Part shown: one piece after another, positions 8,793-18,100 of the stretch
How positions within the stretch are numbered: position 1 is the stretch's first letter
How the letters are laid out: the number at the start of each line of letters is the position of its first letter
Translations under genes and position numbers: made by a program
The notes under the pieces: model-generated
Databases searched by the model: none
What the model was told of the DNA's origin: nothing
What the model saw: the letters and a program-made list of their open reading frames with translations, nothing else
Assembly: GCA_036000965.1 (NCBI GenBank)
Contig: DASYUT010000288.1
Span: forward strand, 33,630-97,629
From: Actinomycetes bacterium
GTDB lineage: Bacteria > Actinomycetota > CALGFH01
DNA length: 64,000 nt
Direction of reading: 5' to 3'

Positions 8793-10343
8793 TCAAAAGG
8801 CACCACTGCGGCCCAGGACCGCGCTGAAGGTCTTGACCAGGATGTAGAGGTCCAGCGTGAGGGACCAGTTCTCGATGTAGAACAGGTCCAGCCGCAGGGC
8901 CTCCTCCGGGGTCACCCGGCTGCGGCCCTTGATCTGCCACCAGCCGGTCACCCCGGCCGGCACCTCCTGGCGGGGGCTGAGCAGCTCGAGGTTGGCGGCC
9001 ACCTGGTCGGCCGGGAGCGGCCGGGGCCCGACGATGCTCATCTCGCCCTTGAGGACGTTCCAGAACTGGGGTAGCTCGTCGAGGCTGGCGCGGCGGATGA
9101 ACGCCCCGACCCTGGTGAGCCGCGGGTCGGCGTCGAGCTTGAAGAACGGCTTGGTGGTGTCGGCGTCGACGTCCACGCCGGTCCGCATGGAGCGGAACTT
9201 GTGCATCAGGAAGACGCGGCCCCCCTTGGTCACCCGTTCCTGGTGGAAGAGGACCGGGCCGCGCGAGGTGAGGCGGATCGCGGCGGCGATCAGCCCCCAC
9301 AGGGGGAAGCTCACCACCAGCGCGGCCGACGCAGCGAGGATGTCGAAAGCGCGCTTCATCGCGGCCTGCCGGCCGCTGAGCAGGACGGGCCGCATCGCGA
9401 GCGCCACGGCCGGGCCGACCGTCTGCAGCGACAGCCGCGAGGTGAGAGTCTGGGGCAGGTTCGACGAGACCCGCACCTCGACGCCCTCCAGGCGCGCGGC
9501 CTGGGCGACCCGGGACATGTCGTCGACGGTGACGGCGGTCGAGGCGACGAACAGGCAGTCCGCGGCGTGCTCGCGGATCAGCAGGCGGAGGTCGCCGATC
9601 TCGCCGAGCACGGGCAGGGAGTTGGCCGAGAGCGTCGGGGCGGAGGCCAGCACGTAGCCGAGCGGCGTGTAGCCGGACTCCGGGTCACGCAGGATCTCCA
9701 CCAGGCGTCCCGCCTCCGGGGTGCCCCCGACGACCAGCGTGCGGAAGCGGAGGCGGCCGGCCCGCCGCTGGTGCCACAGGTACGCCCGCCAGCCACGCCG
9801 CACCACGAGCTCGAGGGCGAGCGCGAGCACCCAGGCCAGCGCCACCCAGGAGCGGGAGAACGACGACTTCGACCAGTAGCTCGCCATCACCAGCAGGACG
9901 ATCCCGAGGCTGGTGGCGCCGATGGTGCGGCGGAGCTCCTCGTGGCCGGAGAGGTGCTGGGGCCGGTACAGGTCGAAGGCGTGGAAGACCCCGACCCAGA
10001 GGAGCGGGGCGAGCACCACGACGGCGGTCTCCCCAGCCGGCATGGGCCGCACCGGCCACGGGTAGCGGAGGTAGTACGACACCACCAGCGCGGCCACCAC
10101 GCAGAGCGCGTCGGAGACGGCCAGGCCGAGGCTGATCCGCCGGTAACGGCGGAGCGTCCCGCTGTCGCGGGCGAGGGACAGTGCCGCCGCTCCCCTCGGC
10201 TCCCCCGGGGCGGTCTCGCCGGCCCAGACGAGCGTGAGGTCCTCGCTGGCGACGGGCGCACCCGACCGGGGCGGCTCGTGGGACCCGTTGGCGGCGGTGG
10301 TCTGGGCGTGGGTCGCGGCGGTCTGGAGGTGCCTACGAGCCAC
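8793..10343 (-). CDS. polyprenyl glycosylphosphotransferase (priming sugar transferase)
   Basis: 516 residues with a GTG start at 10343. Several N-terminal membrane helices (for example ISLGLAVSDALCVVAALVVSYYL) and a CoA-binding-like soluble domain precede the C-terminal sugar-transferase domain. Diagnostic motifs are HKFRSMRTG, RRASLDELPQFWNVLKGEMSIVGPRP and GVTGWWQIKGRS. The enzyme transfers a sugar phosphate from a nucleotide sugar to undecaprenyl phosphate and so starts repeat-unit assembly. It is the first gene of the operon. No strong ribosome site precedes the GTG, and a start slightly downstream is possible. Confidence 0.93.
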   Translation of the reverse strand: MARRHLQTAATHAQTTAANGSHEPPRSGAPVASEDLTLVWAGETAPGEPRGAAALSLARDSGTLRRYRRISLGLAVSDALCVVAALVVSYYLRYPWPVRPMPAGETAVVVLAPLLWVGVFHAFDLYRPQHLSGHEELRRTIGATSLGIVLLVMASYWSKSSFSRSWVALAWVLALALELVVRRGWRAYLWHQRRAGRLRFRTLVVGGTPEAGRLVEILRDPESGYTPLGYVLASAPTLSANSLPVLGEIGDLRLLIREHAADCLFVASTAVTVDDMSRVAQAARLEGVEVRVSSNLPQTLTSRLSLQTVGPAVALAMRPVLLSGRQAAMKRAFDILAASAALVVSFPLWGLIAAAIRLTSRGPVLFHQERVTKGGRVFLMHKFRSMRTGVDVDADTTKPFFKLDADPRLTRVGAFIRRASLDELPQFWNVLKGEMSIVGPRPLPADQVAANLELLSPRQEVPAGVTGWWQIKGRSRVTPEEALRLDLFYIENWSLTLDLYILVKTFSAVLGRSGAF

Positions 10344-10921
10344 GGCTGGCTGTCCGCTTCATGATGATCATCCCCCTCGATGGACCGGTGCTCCTGCCAA
10401 CAGCGCCAGGCACAAGGCGGCCTGACAGCGCCAGGCGCCAGGCGGGGCGCGCGGACTCGTCAACGGGTTGGACGATCCACCTCTGGTCTCGCCCAGCCCG
10501 AAGCGGCCAGTGGCCGGTCGGCGGGCGACGGCGAAGCGGTCGTGTGCCGGCTCGGGCTGCCTGCACGCAGCCGCCAAGCCATGACCGTACGTCGCGATGT
10601 CCAGCGTGAAGCCCCCCCTGTCGCACCTCCGCCCGTCGTCACCATGGCGTGCGAGCACGCCACAGCTTCGAGGCTGAACCCTCCTCCTCCCCCAAGAAGG
10701 TCTGTTCGCGGCGGTGTCAAGGCGTCAAGGACCGGCGTGACACCCCACCGGACCGGCAGAACCGACCGGTGCCCGTCAAAACCTATGTGACGTGCCGTCT
10801 GGTCGCAAGTCCTAATTTTTCTACGCATCCAGGTGAACAGCCAGCAACGTCGTGGAAACGAGGGTGTTCGCAACGCAGGCGTAAAGGTGAGAAATACCAA
10901 CTTCCGGGCAGAATCCGGCGG
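10344..10921. other. gene-free region between exopolysaccharide operon and HxlR gene
   Basis: 578 bases without a convincing gene; the short open frames here lack family resemblance and good ribosome sites. The right third is visibly richer in A/T and holds the best promoter candidate, listed separately. An interrupted palindrome (TGGCGTGC and GCACGCCA around two bases) lies at 10645-10662. A nine-codon minus-strand ORF (MKRTASRGS) overlaps the GTG start of the transferase and could act as a leader peptide. No riboswitch family was recognised. Confidence 0.6.
10780..10808 (-). promoter_or_regulatory. candidate housekeeping promoter of the exopolysaccharide operon
   Basis: On the minus strand a TTGCGA -35 (10803-10808) and a TAGGTT -10 (10780-10785) are separated by 17 bases. 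This would give an untranslated leader of about 430 bases ahead of the first gene. The match is reasonable but unproven. Confidence 0.4.
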
Positions 10922-11347
10922 CTAGACGTAGTGCAGGTCATCCGCCTCGTGGTCGGCGACCATGCGGGCGCAGGTGGGGCAGTACCAGCGTGCCTCCATC
11001 GCCGTGCCGCACTCCGCGTGGCGGAGCGCCTCGCCGTCCCCGGCTCGCTGGGCGCCCCATTGGGCGAGCAGGCGCAGGGCGCCGGCCAGCTCGAGCCCGG
11101 ACGCGCTGAGTTCGTAGGCGAACCGGGGCGGCCGCCTGGAATAGAGCCGGCTCACCACGACCGCCTCGCGCTCGAGATGCTTCAGCCGCTGCGACAGCAC
11201 GTTCGGGGCGATGCCTGGGAGCTCCTCCTGCAGGTCGTTGAAGCGCCGGGTCCCACCCAGCAGCGCCTGCACGATCAGCAGCGTCCAGCGGTCGCCCACC
11301 CGGGCGACCGCCTCGTCCAGGGGCGAAGGCTCTTGGGTCCGCGGCAT
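10922..11347 (-). CDS. HxlR-family winged-helix transcriptional regulator
   Basis: 141 residues from the ATG at 11347. The HxlR core is visible: VGDRWTLLIVQALLGGTRRFNDLQEELPGIAPNVLSQRLKHLE, a winged helix, then RPPRFAYELSASG. The C-terminus has a CPTCARMV Cys-x2-Cys pair with an earlier cysteine (HAECGTAME, WYCPTC), a possible zinc or redox site. It is divergent from the HtrA-like gene, and repeats in the shared 96-base region suggest self and neighbour regulation. Confidence 0.9.
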   Translation of the reverse strand: MPRTQEPSPLDEAVARVGDRWTLLIVQALLGGTRRFNDLQEELPGIAPNVLSQRLKHLEREAVVVSRLYSRRPPRFAYELSASGLELAGALRLLAQWGAQRAGDGEALRHAECGTAMEARWYCPTCARMVADHEADDLHYV

Positions 11348-11376
11348 GGGGCCATCGTACGGGCCGTGGCCTACCT

Positions 11377-11424
11377 CTTGCACTCCTCGCTTGCAGCTAG
11401 TAACTTGCAATCCACTAGTGACTT
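11377..11424. promoter_or_regulatory. repeat cluster in divergent HxlR/HtrA promoter region
   Basis: Three copies of CTTGCA (11377-11382, 11390-11395, 11404-11409) and two direct copies of CTAGTNACTT (11397-11406, 11415-11424, 18-base period) sit between the two divergent genes. This is a plausible HxlR operator array. Assignment is inferred from position. Confidence 0.45.
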
Positions 11425-11443
11425 CAGGTGAAGGGAGCTGGAC

Positions 11444-12355
11444 ATGCTCGAAGAGCTGGAGCAGGCCGTCGGCAGGGTGGCGCAGCAGGTGGGCGGCTCG
11501 GTTGTCGGCATCGGTCGCGGTCCCGGCCGCGGCTCGGGCGTGGTCGTGGCCGAGGGCTCGGTGGCGACCAACGCCCACAACATCCGCGGCGAGGAGACGA
11601 CCGTGGTCTTCGCCGACGGCCGCAGCGCGGTCGGGCGGGTCCAAGGAGTCGACGTCGACGCCGACCTCGCCGTCGTCTCGGTCGACACCCAGGGTGCCGC
11701 GCCGGTCGCCTGGGCCGGCGAGGGGGAGGCGGCCCGGATCGGCACGGCCGTACTCGGCCTGGCCAACCCGGGCGGCCGCCTGCGGATCACGTTCGGGCTG
11801 GTCTCGGCGGTGAACCGGGCGTTCCGCGGCCCGCGCGGCCGCCGCATCACCGGCAGCCTCGAGCACACCGCCCCGATGGGCAGGGGCTCCTCCGGCGGCC
11901 CGGTGGTCAACGCGGCCGGGCGGCTGCTCGGCCTCAACACCAACCGCCTCGGCGACGGCTTCTACCTGGCCCTCCCGGCCGACGCGGACCTGCGCGGGCG
12001 GCTCGACGCACTCGCCAGGGGCGAGGCGCCGTCCCGGCCGCGCCTGGGCGTCGGCCTGGCCCCGGTCCGGGTCGCGAGGCAGCTCCGGCGTGCGGTCGGC
12101 CTGCCCGAGCGGGACGGCCTCCTGGTCCGCGCGGTCGACGAGAGCGGCCCGGCCGGCCGGGCCGGCATCCGCACCGGCGACCTGATCGTGGCGGCGGGCG
12201 GCCGCGAGCTGGCCGACGCCGACGAGCTGCACGACGTGCTCGACGGGCTGGCCGACGACGCGACCCTGGCCCTGTTGGTCGTCCGCGGCACCGAGGAGCT
12301 GACCGTCAACGTCACCTTCGGCGACGCCGAGTCCCAGGACGTCGGCTCGGCCTGA
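11444..12355 (+). CDS. trypsin-like serine protease with PDZ domain, no signal peptide
   Basis: 303 residues. The protease triad is readable as His45 (TNAHNI), Asp74 (DADLAVV) and Ser150 (GRGSSGGP). A PDZ domain occupies about residues 195-298 (GLLVRAVDESGPAGRAGIRTGDLIV). The protein starts directly in the protease domain without a signal or membrane helix, so it is predicted cytosolic, unlike classical HtrA. A GGTGAAGGGAG-type ribosome site precedes the ATG. The last codons (QDVGSA) lie inside a tandem DNA repeat that continues past the stop. Confidence 0.9.
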   Translation: MLEELEQAVGRVAQQVGGSVVGIGRGPGRGSGVVVAEGSVATNAHNIRGEETTVVFADGRSAVGRVQGVDVDADLAVVSVDTQGAAPVAWAGEGEAARIGTAVLGLANPGGRLRITFGLVSAVNRAFRGPRGRRITGSLEHTAPMGRGSSGGPVVNAAGRLLGLNTNRLGDGFYLALPADADLRGRLDALARGEAPSRPRLGVGLAPVRVARQLRRAVGLPERDGLLVRAVDESGPAGRAGIRTGDLIVAAGGRELADADELHDVLDGLADDATLALLVVRGTEELTVNVTFGDAESQDVGSA

Positions 12356-12512
12356 ACCCACCCCACCCGGCAGGACACCGACTCGGCCTGAACCCACCCC
12401 GCCGGCTCGGTCTGGACCAGACCGTCCGGCAGGACGTCGGCTCGGCTGGACCCCGCCCCGCCCGGCAGGACGTCGGCTCGGCCTGAACCCGCCCCGCCGG
12501 GCAGGACGCCGA
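12335..12512. repeat. degenerate tandem repeat of about 36 bases
   Basis: Four to five diverged copies of a unit beginning GGCAGGACGTCGGCTCGG follow one another. The first copy encodes the C-terminal residues of the protease and the rest lie after its stop. It looks like 3'-end duplication by replication slippage. Confidence 0.75.
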
Positions 12513-12514
12513 CA

Positions 12515-12547
12515 CCCGTGCCCACCCCTCGCCAGGGTGGGCACGGG
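12515..12547. terminator. strong hairpin, 13-bp perfect stem
   Basis: CCCGTGCCCACCC (12515-12527) pairs with GGGTGGGCACGGG (12535-12547) around a seven-base loop. There is no T-run, so it is a GC-type terminator or insulating hairpin after the protease gene. Confidence 0.7.
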
Positions 12548-12561
12548 CGCTCCAGGGTCCT

Positions 12562-12598
12562 CCGGACCGGGTTCGAGCAGCCGCCGAACCCGGTCCGG
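12562..12598. terminator. second strong hairpin, 14-bp perfect stem
   Basis: CCGGACCGGGTTCG (12562-12575) pairs with CGAACCCGGTCCGG (12585-12598) around a nine-base loop, only 14 bases after the preceding hairpin. The pair may act together as a terminator. Confidence 0.65.
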
Positions 12599-12710
12599 GC
12601 TTGGAACGGTCATCTGGTGGCGACTGGAGGAACGTGGCGATTTCGGGTTCAGTATCCCAGGCGAGCGCCTCGCCGCCCGAGTGCCGCCACCCGACCGCGA
12701 GGAGATGACC

Positions 12711-13304
12711 GTGAAGCGTTCCTCCGGCCCTGCCGCCCTGGGTGCCGTCGTCCTGCTGGCCGTGCTCGGCGTGGGCGCGACCGGATGCTCCGGGTCGAAG
12801 GAGGCGTCCCCAGGGACGGTGGCTACCACCGGGGCGACGGCCAGCACCCGGGCGACCGCCGGTCCCGGGGCGACCGCCGGCACCGGGGCGACGGCCACCA
12901 CCGGGGCGCGGGCGCGCGAGGCCGCGGTCCTGTCCGACGGACGCCACGCGGTCTTCATCGTGTCGGTCGACGACGGCAAGCGGACGATGGTCGTGGACGT
13001 GGTGCAGTTCCTCACCGGGGCGGCCGCCGCCAAAGCGGCGGCCGAGGACGGCAAGGAGTCCCCGCCCCCGAACGACTACTACATCCGCAACCAGAACCCG
13101 AGGAAGCGGACCGTCCCGGTGGCCCCGAACGCCCGTATCACGGTCAACACCCTGACCGCCGAGGAGACCGGGTCCGCGACCCAGAACGTCCCCCTCGACC
13201 TGACCGAGCTCGCTTCGTACTTCCCGAACCCGGAAAACCCCCTGTTCTGGGTCACGGTGCGGGGCGGCCGGGCCCAGCGGGTCGAGCAGCAGTTCCTTCC
13301 CTGA
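12711..13304 (+). CDS. putative secreted lipoprotein of unknown function
   Basis: I chose the GTG at 12711 because GAGGAG stands six bases before it; the in-frame ATG at 12705 is too close to that site. The N-terminus VKRSSGP plus a hydrophobic stretch ends in GVGATGCSG, a lipobox-like cysteine although the -3 residue is Ala. A Thr/Ala/Gly-rich linker of ATxxTGAT repeats follows, then a globular domain of about 130 residues (DGRHAVFIVSVDDGKRTMVV, PLDLTELASYFP). I do not recognise the family. It would be anchored outside the membrane. Confidence 0.7.
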   Translation: MKRSSGPAALGAVVLLAVLGVGATGCSGSKEASPGTVATTGATASTRATAGPGATAGTGATATTGARAREAAVLSDGRHAVFIVSVDDGKRTMVVDVVQFLTGAAAAKAAAEDGKESPPPNDYYIRNQNPRKRTVPVAPNARITVNTLTAEETGSATQNVPLDLTELASYFPNPENPLFWVTVRGGRAQRVEQQFLP

Positions 13305-13323
13305 GCCGGCAAGCCCAGCATCC

Positions 13324-14043
13324 TCAAGGGCCGGCCAGGGCGTGCGGGTCGGCGCGGGTCGCGCGGCCGTCGACCAGGCGGACCACCTCGTCGCAGCACT
13401 CGACCACCTCCGGGTCGTGGGTTGCCACGACCACGCAGGCGCCCCGGTCGGCGGCGTCGCGCAGCAGGCCGACGACCCGGCCGCGGTTGTCCTCGTCGAG
13501 CTCGGCGGTGGGCTCGTCCACGAGCAGGACGTCCGCGCCCGAGGCGAGCGCGCGGGCCAGGGCGACCCGCTGCTGCTCGCCGCCTGACAGCTCGTCGGTG
13601 CGGTGGTCGGCCCGGCCGGCCAGCCCGAGGAGGCCGAGCCACTGCTCGGCGGCGGCGGCCGCTGCGGCCGGGTCGCGCCTGGCCACCCGGTGGGGAAGCT
13701 CCACGTTCTCGCGGGCGGTGAGCAGCGCCAGCAGCCCGTAGCCCTGGAAGACGACCGCGATCCGGTCGCGGCGCAGCGCCCGCCGCCCCGCCTCGCCGAG
13801 CCGGGCCAGGTCGCGTCCCTCGAAGCGGACGACACCGGCGTCGGGCAGCTCGAGGCCGGCGAGCAGGATGAGCAGGGTCGACTTGCCCGAGCCGGACGGA
13901 CCGACCACGCCGAGCACCTGGCCGGCGGTGGCCGTCAGCGACACCCCGTCCACGACGTTGCGCCCGCCGCGGACGGCGACCACCGCCTCGGTGGCGAGCA
14001 GCGGGCGCCGGTCCCCGGCCTGCCCGGTCACCGCCAGGCCCAT
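13324..14043 (-). CDS. ABC transporter ATP-binding protein (MacB/LolD type)
   Basis: 239 residues from the ATG at 14043. Walker A is GPSGSGKST, the Q-loop FQGYGLL, the signature LSGGEQQRVALARALA, Walker B LLVDEPTAELD, and the switch histidine THD. The length and DEPTAELDEDN suit ATPases that power FtsX-like permeases. It is the last gene of a five-gene operon and sits 97 bases after the other ATPase, so the permease may use a heterodimer or the two may serve alternately. Confidence 0.9.
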   Translation of the reverse strand: MGLAVTGQAGDRRPLLATEAVVAVRGGRNVVDGVSLTATAGQVLGVVGPSGSGKSTLLILLAGLELPDAGVVRFEGRDLARLGEAGRRALRRDRIAVVFQGYGLLALLTARENVELPHRVARRDPAAAAAAAEQWLGLLGLAGRADHRTDELSGGEQQRVALARALASGADVLLVDEPTAELDEDNRGRVVGLLRDAADRGACVVVATHDPEVVECCDEVVRLVDGRATRADPHALAGP

Positions 14044-14140
14044 CTGCCGCGTCCTGGTCGATTGGGACCCCCGTCCCCGGCCCGCCCGGGAGTTGGCGCC
14101 CCTCCGGCCCGCATGCCCTCTGGGGTTGCGCCCGCCGTGG

Positions 14141-15091
14141 TCACCGGCGCTCCTTGTCCACGTCATGGCCCGGGGCGGCCTGCCCGCCTGCCCCGCCGGC
14201 CGGGCCGGCGTCGACCGGCCGGAGCACGACCCGGTCGCCCTCGACCTCGACCACGGCCCGGGCACCGGGGGGGAGCACCTCGAGCGCGTGCGCGGGCAGG
14301 TGGAGGGAGCCGGTCGGCCCGACCACCGCGTGCTCCACCCCGGCCCGGCCCTCGGCGCCGACCCGCCCGTCGCGGATCGTGACGGTCCGGTCCATCCTGT
14401 CCGCGACCTCGGGGTCGTGGGTGACCACCACGACGGTGGTGCCGAGCTCCTCCCTGGCCGTGTGGAGGATCTCCACCACCCGGGCGACGTTGGCGCGGTC
14501 GAGCTGGCTCGTCGGCTCGTCGGCGAGCAGGAGGGGCGGGTTGTTGGCCAGGGCGACGGCCACGGCCAGGCGCTGCTGCTCGCCGCCGGACAGGGCTCGG
14601 ACCTGCTTGCCGCCCACGCCGTCGAGGTCGACCGCGCCGAGCAGCACCTGGGCCCGGCGCCGGCGCCGGGCGGCCGGAAGCCGGGCCAGGGTCATGGGCA
14701 GCTCGAGGTTCTCCGCGGCCGACGCGTGCGGCAACAGGTTGCGGGCAGGCACCTGCCAGACGAAGCCGACCCGGCGGCGGCGGAAGGCGGTCAGCGCGGT
14801 CTCGGGTAGCTTGGCGAGATCCTGGCTCTCGACCAGCACCCGGCCGGCCGACGGCCGTTCCAGGCCGCCGAGGATCGAGAGCAGGGTGGACTTCCCCGAC
14901 CCCGACGGCCCGAGCAGGGCCAGCATCTCGCCCCGGTCGACCGCCAGGTCGACCCCTTGCAGCGAGACCACCTCCTGTCCGGCCAGCCGGTAGATGTGGA
15001 ACAGCTGCTCGCAGGTTGCCAGCCGCTCCCCCGCCCGGGCCCGGCGCTCCTCCAGCACGCCACCAGCCACACGCTCCAGGGCGACGCTCAC
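14141..15091 (-). CDS. ABC transporter ATP-binding protein with C-terminal extension
   Basis: 316 residues. The GTG start at 15091 follows GAGGGGGCGCCA. Walker A GPSGSGKST, signature LSGGEQQRLAVAVALA and Walker B LLADEPTSQLD are intact; the Q-loop region reads FVWQVPARNLLPH. About 80 residues follow the nucleotide-binding domain and include VGPTGSLHLPAHALEVLPPG, which resembles the AbrB-like tail seen on some actinobacterial MacB-type ATPases. The leader carries an imperfect tandem duplication that includes the ribosome site (about 15092-15185). Confidence 0.9.
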   Translation of the reverse strand: MSVALERVAGGVLEERRARAGERLATCEQLFHIYRLAGQEVVSLQGVDLAVDRGEMLALLGPSGSGKSTLLSILGGLERPSAGRVLVESQDLAKLPETALTAFRRRRVGFVWQVPARNLLPHASAAENLELPMTLARLPAARRRRRAQVLLGAVDLDGVGGKQVRALSGGEQQRLAVAVALANNPPLLLADEPTSQLDRANVARVVEILHTAREELGTTVVVVTHDPEVADRMDRTVTIRDGRVGAEGRAGVEHAVVGPTGSLHLPAHALEVLPPGARAVVEVEGDRVVLRPVDAGPAGGAGGQAAPGHDVDKERR

Positions 15092-15185
15092 TGGCGCCCC
15101 CTCCCTTCGCGCACGGTCTCGGGTGCGCCCGCACGCAACTGGCGCCCCCTCCCCACGCGCACGGCCCCGCATGCGCCCGCCCGCA

Positions 15186-18100
15186 TCACGCTTCCTCCTC
15201 CCGGAGCAGCTCGGGGCGGGCCTTGCGGACCAGGCCGGCCACGACCGCGGCGAGGCCGAGGGCGACGACCACGAGCGCGAGACCCAGGGCGCCCCCGAGC
15301 GCGAGCCAGTCCGGGGTGTAGATCGGCGGTGGCACCTCAGGGCGGTCGAGGAACTGCGGGATGGCCGGCAGCGCGACCAGTGCCGCTGCCAGGCCGACGG
15401 CCCCGCCGACCAGCACGCCGTAGCCGACGAGCGACCCTTGCTCGACCGCGACCGGCGCCCACAGGTCGCGGCGGCGGGCACCGAGCGCGTCGAGCACGGC
15501 CAGCTCGAAGCCGCGCCGCCGGCCGGTGAGGTACAGGTGGAGCATGACCCCGCCGGTGGCCAGCACCGCCCCGGCCGCGGCGCCCACCATCAGCAGCAGC
15601 AGCGCCAGGGAGGGTGCCTCGCGGGCGAGCGCCCGCTCCCGGTCGGCGGCGGCGGTGACCGCCTCCACCTCGACCCCCCTGGCCCGCAGCCGGTCCAGCA
15701 CGCCGTCGGCGGCCCGGCCACCGCTGGTCCAGACCTGGTTGGCGGACACCTGGGCGTTGGGGTTGCGCAGGGCCTGGGCGAGCAGCCCGTCCAGGTCGAC
15801 CAGGGCGGCGACCTCGGCCCCGCCGGTGCCCGGCAGCACCTCGGCCACGCCGGTCACCCGGAGCGCGATGTCGCCCTCGGTCGGCGACCCCACCCGCACG
15901 ACCTGGCCGACCCGGGCCGACTCGGCGCTCAGGAACCCGGGGGTGACCACCGCAGGCACCGCCCTCGGCACCGACGCGTGGACGAGCCCGATGCCGGTCG
16001 CGAACGACGGCGCCTCCACCTTGACCGTGGTCGCCCTGCCCTCGTCGCCGGCGTCGCTGCCCAGCTCGTCGGCTGGGGTGTAGTCGCCGTCGTTCACGGG
16101 GTTCCAGCGCGCCGGGTCGTCGAAGCTCTCGACCACCCGCCACACCCCGGCCTGCTGCACGCGGACCGAGTCGAACCGGAAGGTCGCGCTCACCGAGAAG
16201 AACCGGCCCACGCCGCGGTCGAGGTAGAGGCGGCGGAGCTGGTAGGGCCCGTCGCTCCTGAGCACGGCCGGGTCGAGCCCGGCCCGGTAAGGACGGATGG
16301 GGCCGTCCTGGAGCCGACCGAGCAGCACCGGGCCCCCGCTGCCGTCGGCCCCGCGGACGTCGGCGACCAGGGTGACCGGCCCGGCCGCGCGCAGGTCGTC
16401 CACGCCGAGGTCGACCTCGAGGCCGGTGGCCGGGCCGAGCTCGAGCGGGGGAATGGGCGTCCGGCGCAAGGGCGCGAGCAGGCGGCCCAGCCGCTCGGCG
16501 GCGAAGTCCCCCCGCCAGAAGCCGATCCCCTGGTAGCGGTCGGCCTGCACCCCGAGCACGGTCGCCTCCCGGCCGGAGGACGCAAGCGAGCCGGTGTACC
16601 GGAACGCGGCCATCGCGGTCCGGCCCGAGGGGTCGGCCGCCCGCACCTGCTCCGGTCCGAGGCTGCCGGCCGGGAAGCCGACGTCGGCGCGGCGGGCCGC
16701 CCCCGTCTCGGTCATGGCCCGGTCGTGCCGGTTGCGGGACATGTCCTGGCGGACGGTGACCGCGAACGCGACCAGGCCGAAGGCGGCGGCCAGGGCCACC
16801 ACCACCCGCAGGGCGGCTCCGCCCCGCCGCGCGACCTGGCGGGCGCCGATGAACGGGGCCAGCCGCCGGGAGCGGGCGGTGACGCGGACCAGGACCGACG
16901 CCACGAATGGCAGCACCCGGCCGGCCACCAGCGCCCCGGCCAGGACCACCAGCGCGGGGGCGAGCACGGCGAGCGGGTCGTAGGTGCCTGCCGGGCGGGC
17001 CCCGCCGGTGCGCAGGTTGGCCAGGGCAGCGGCCGCGACCGCGAGGAGCACGACCTCGACCAGGAGCGAGCGCCGCCCGACCCGGTCCGAGCGGGCCTGC
17101 CGCCACTGGTCCAGTACCCGCCGGCGCACGGCCCCGAGGCCGGCCGCGGCCGCCGCGGCCAGGGCAACGGCCCCCGCGGCCAGGGCGGCCGCGACCGCCA
17201 GGGGGGTGACGACCACGGGCACGCCGGGCACGAGCTGGGCCCTGGCGATCAGGCCGGTCCCGAGCCAGCCGAGGGCGAGGCCGCCCGGGACGGCGGCGAC
17301 CGCGACCAGGGCGAGCTCCAGGGTGGCCAGGCCGAACGCCTGCCCGGTGGTGGCGCCCCTGACCTTGGCCAGGGCGACCTCCCCGGCGCGCGCCTCGGCG
17401 GCCATGGCGGCGACCACGACGAGGATCAGCAGCCCGAGCGCGACGAGCTGGACGGTGGCCAGGAGCACGGGCACGGTCAGGGCCTGCCGGCCCTCCTCGG
17501 CCCGCTCGACCAGGGAGGGCAGGCCGGTCTGGAGGGCCGCCTGCGGGTAGGCCTCGGCGAGCTTGCCGCGGAAGTCGCCCACGGCCAGGGCCAGGCCCGG
17601 GGCGTCGCGGAGCCGCACCCGGCGCGCCTCCAGCGGGAAGTCCCACCTGGCCGTCACGTCGGCGGCACCGCCGACCACGGCCTGCATGGCGCTGTCGTCG
17701 AGCAGGACCGCGTCCAGGGGGGCGTCCCGTACCTCGGTGTCCTTGGCCGGGTTGTAGAACAGGTCGTGCCCCCACCACCAGGGATCCTCCTGGGTGGGCC
17801 GGTACACGGCGACCACCTTGGCCTCCCTGGCGACGCCGTTGGCCCCGAGGACCAGGCCTGCGTCGAGCCGGTCCCCCACGCCCATGTGGAGCTTGGCCGC
17901 GGCCCGGTCGGAGATGGCCGCCTCTGCCGGGGCGTCCAGCGCCGTCGGGCCCGGGCAGCGGCCCCGCAGCACGACCAGGTGCTGGCAGAGCCCGGACCGG
18001 CTGGCCAGCTTGGCCGTTGGCCGCTCCTCGCCTGGCACGTCCGCGCCGGGCCGGGCGAGCGCGGTCGGCTCGGTCGTGTCGAAGCCGGTCACCGGCGGCT

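Noticed and set aside
10741..10921. c-di-GMP or other riboswitch upstream of the exopolysaccharide operon
   Set aside because: The conserved core of GEMM or ydaO motifs was not seen on the relevant strand.
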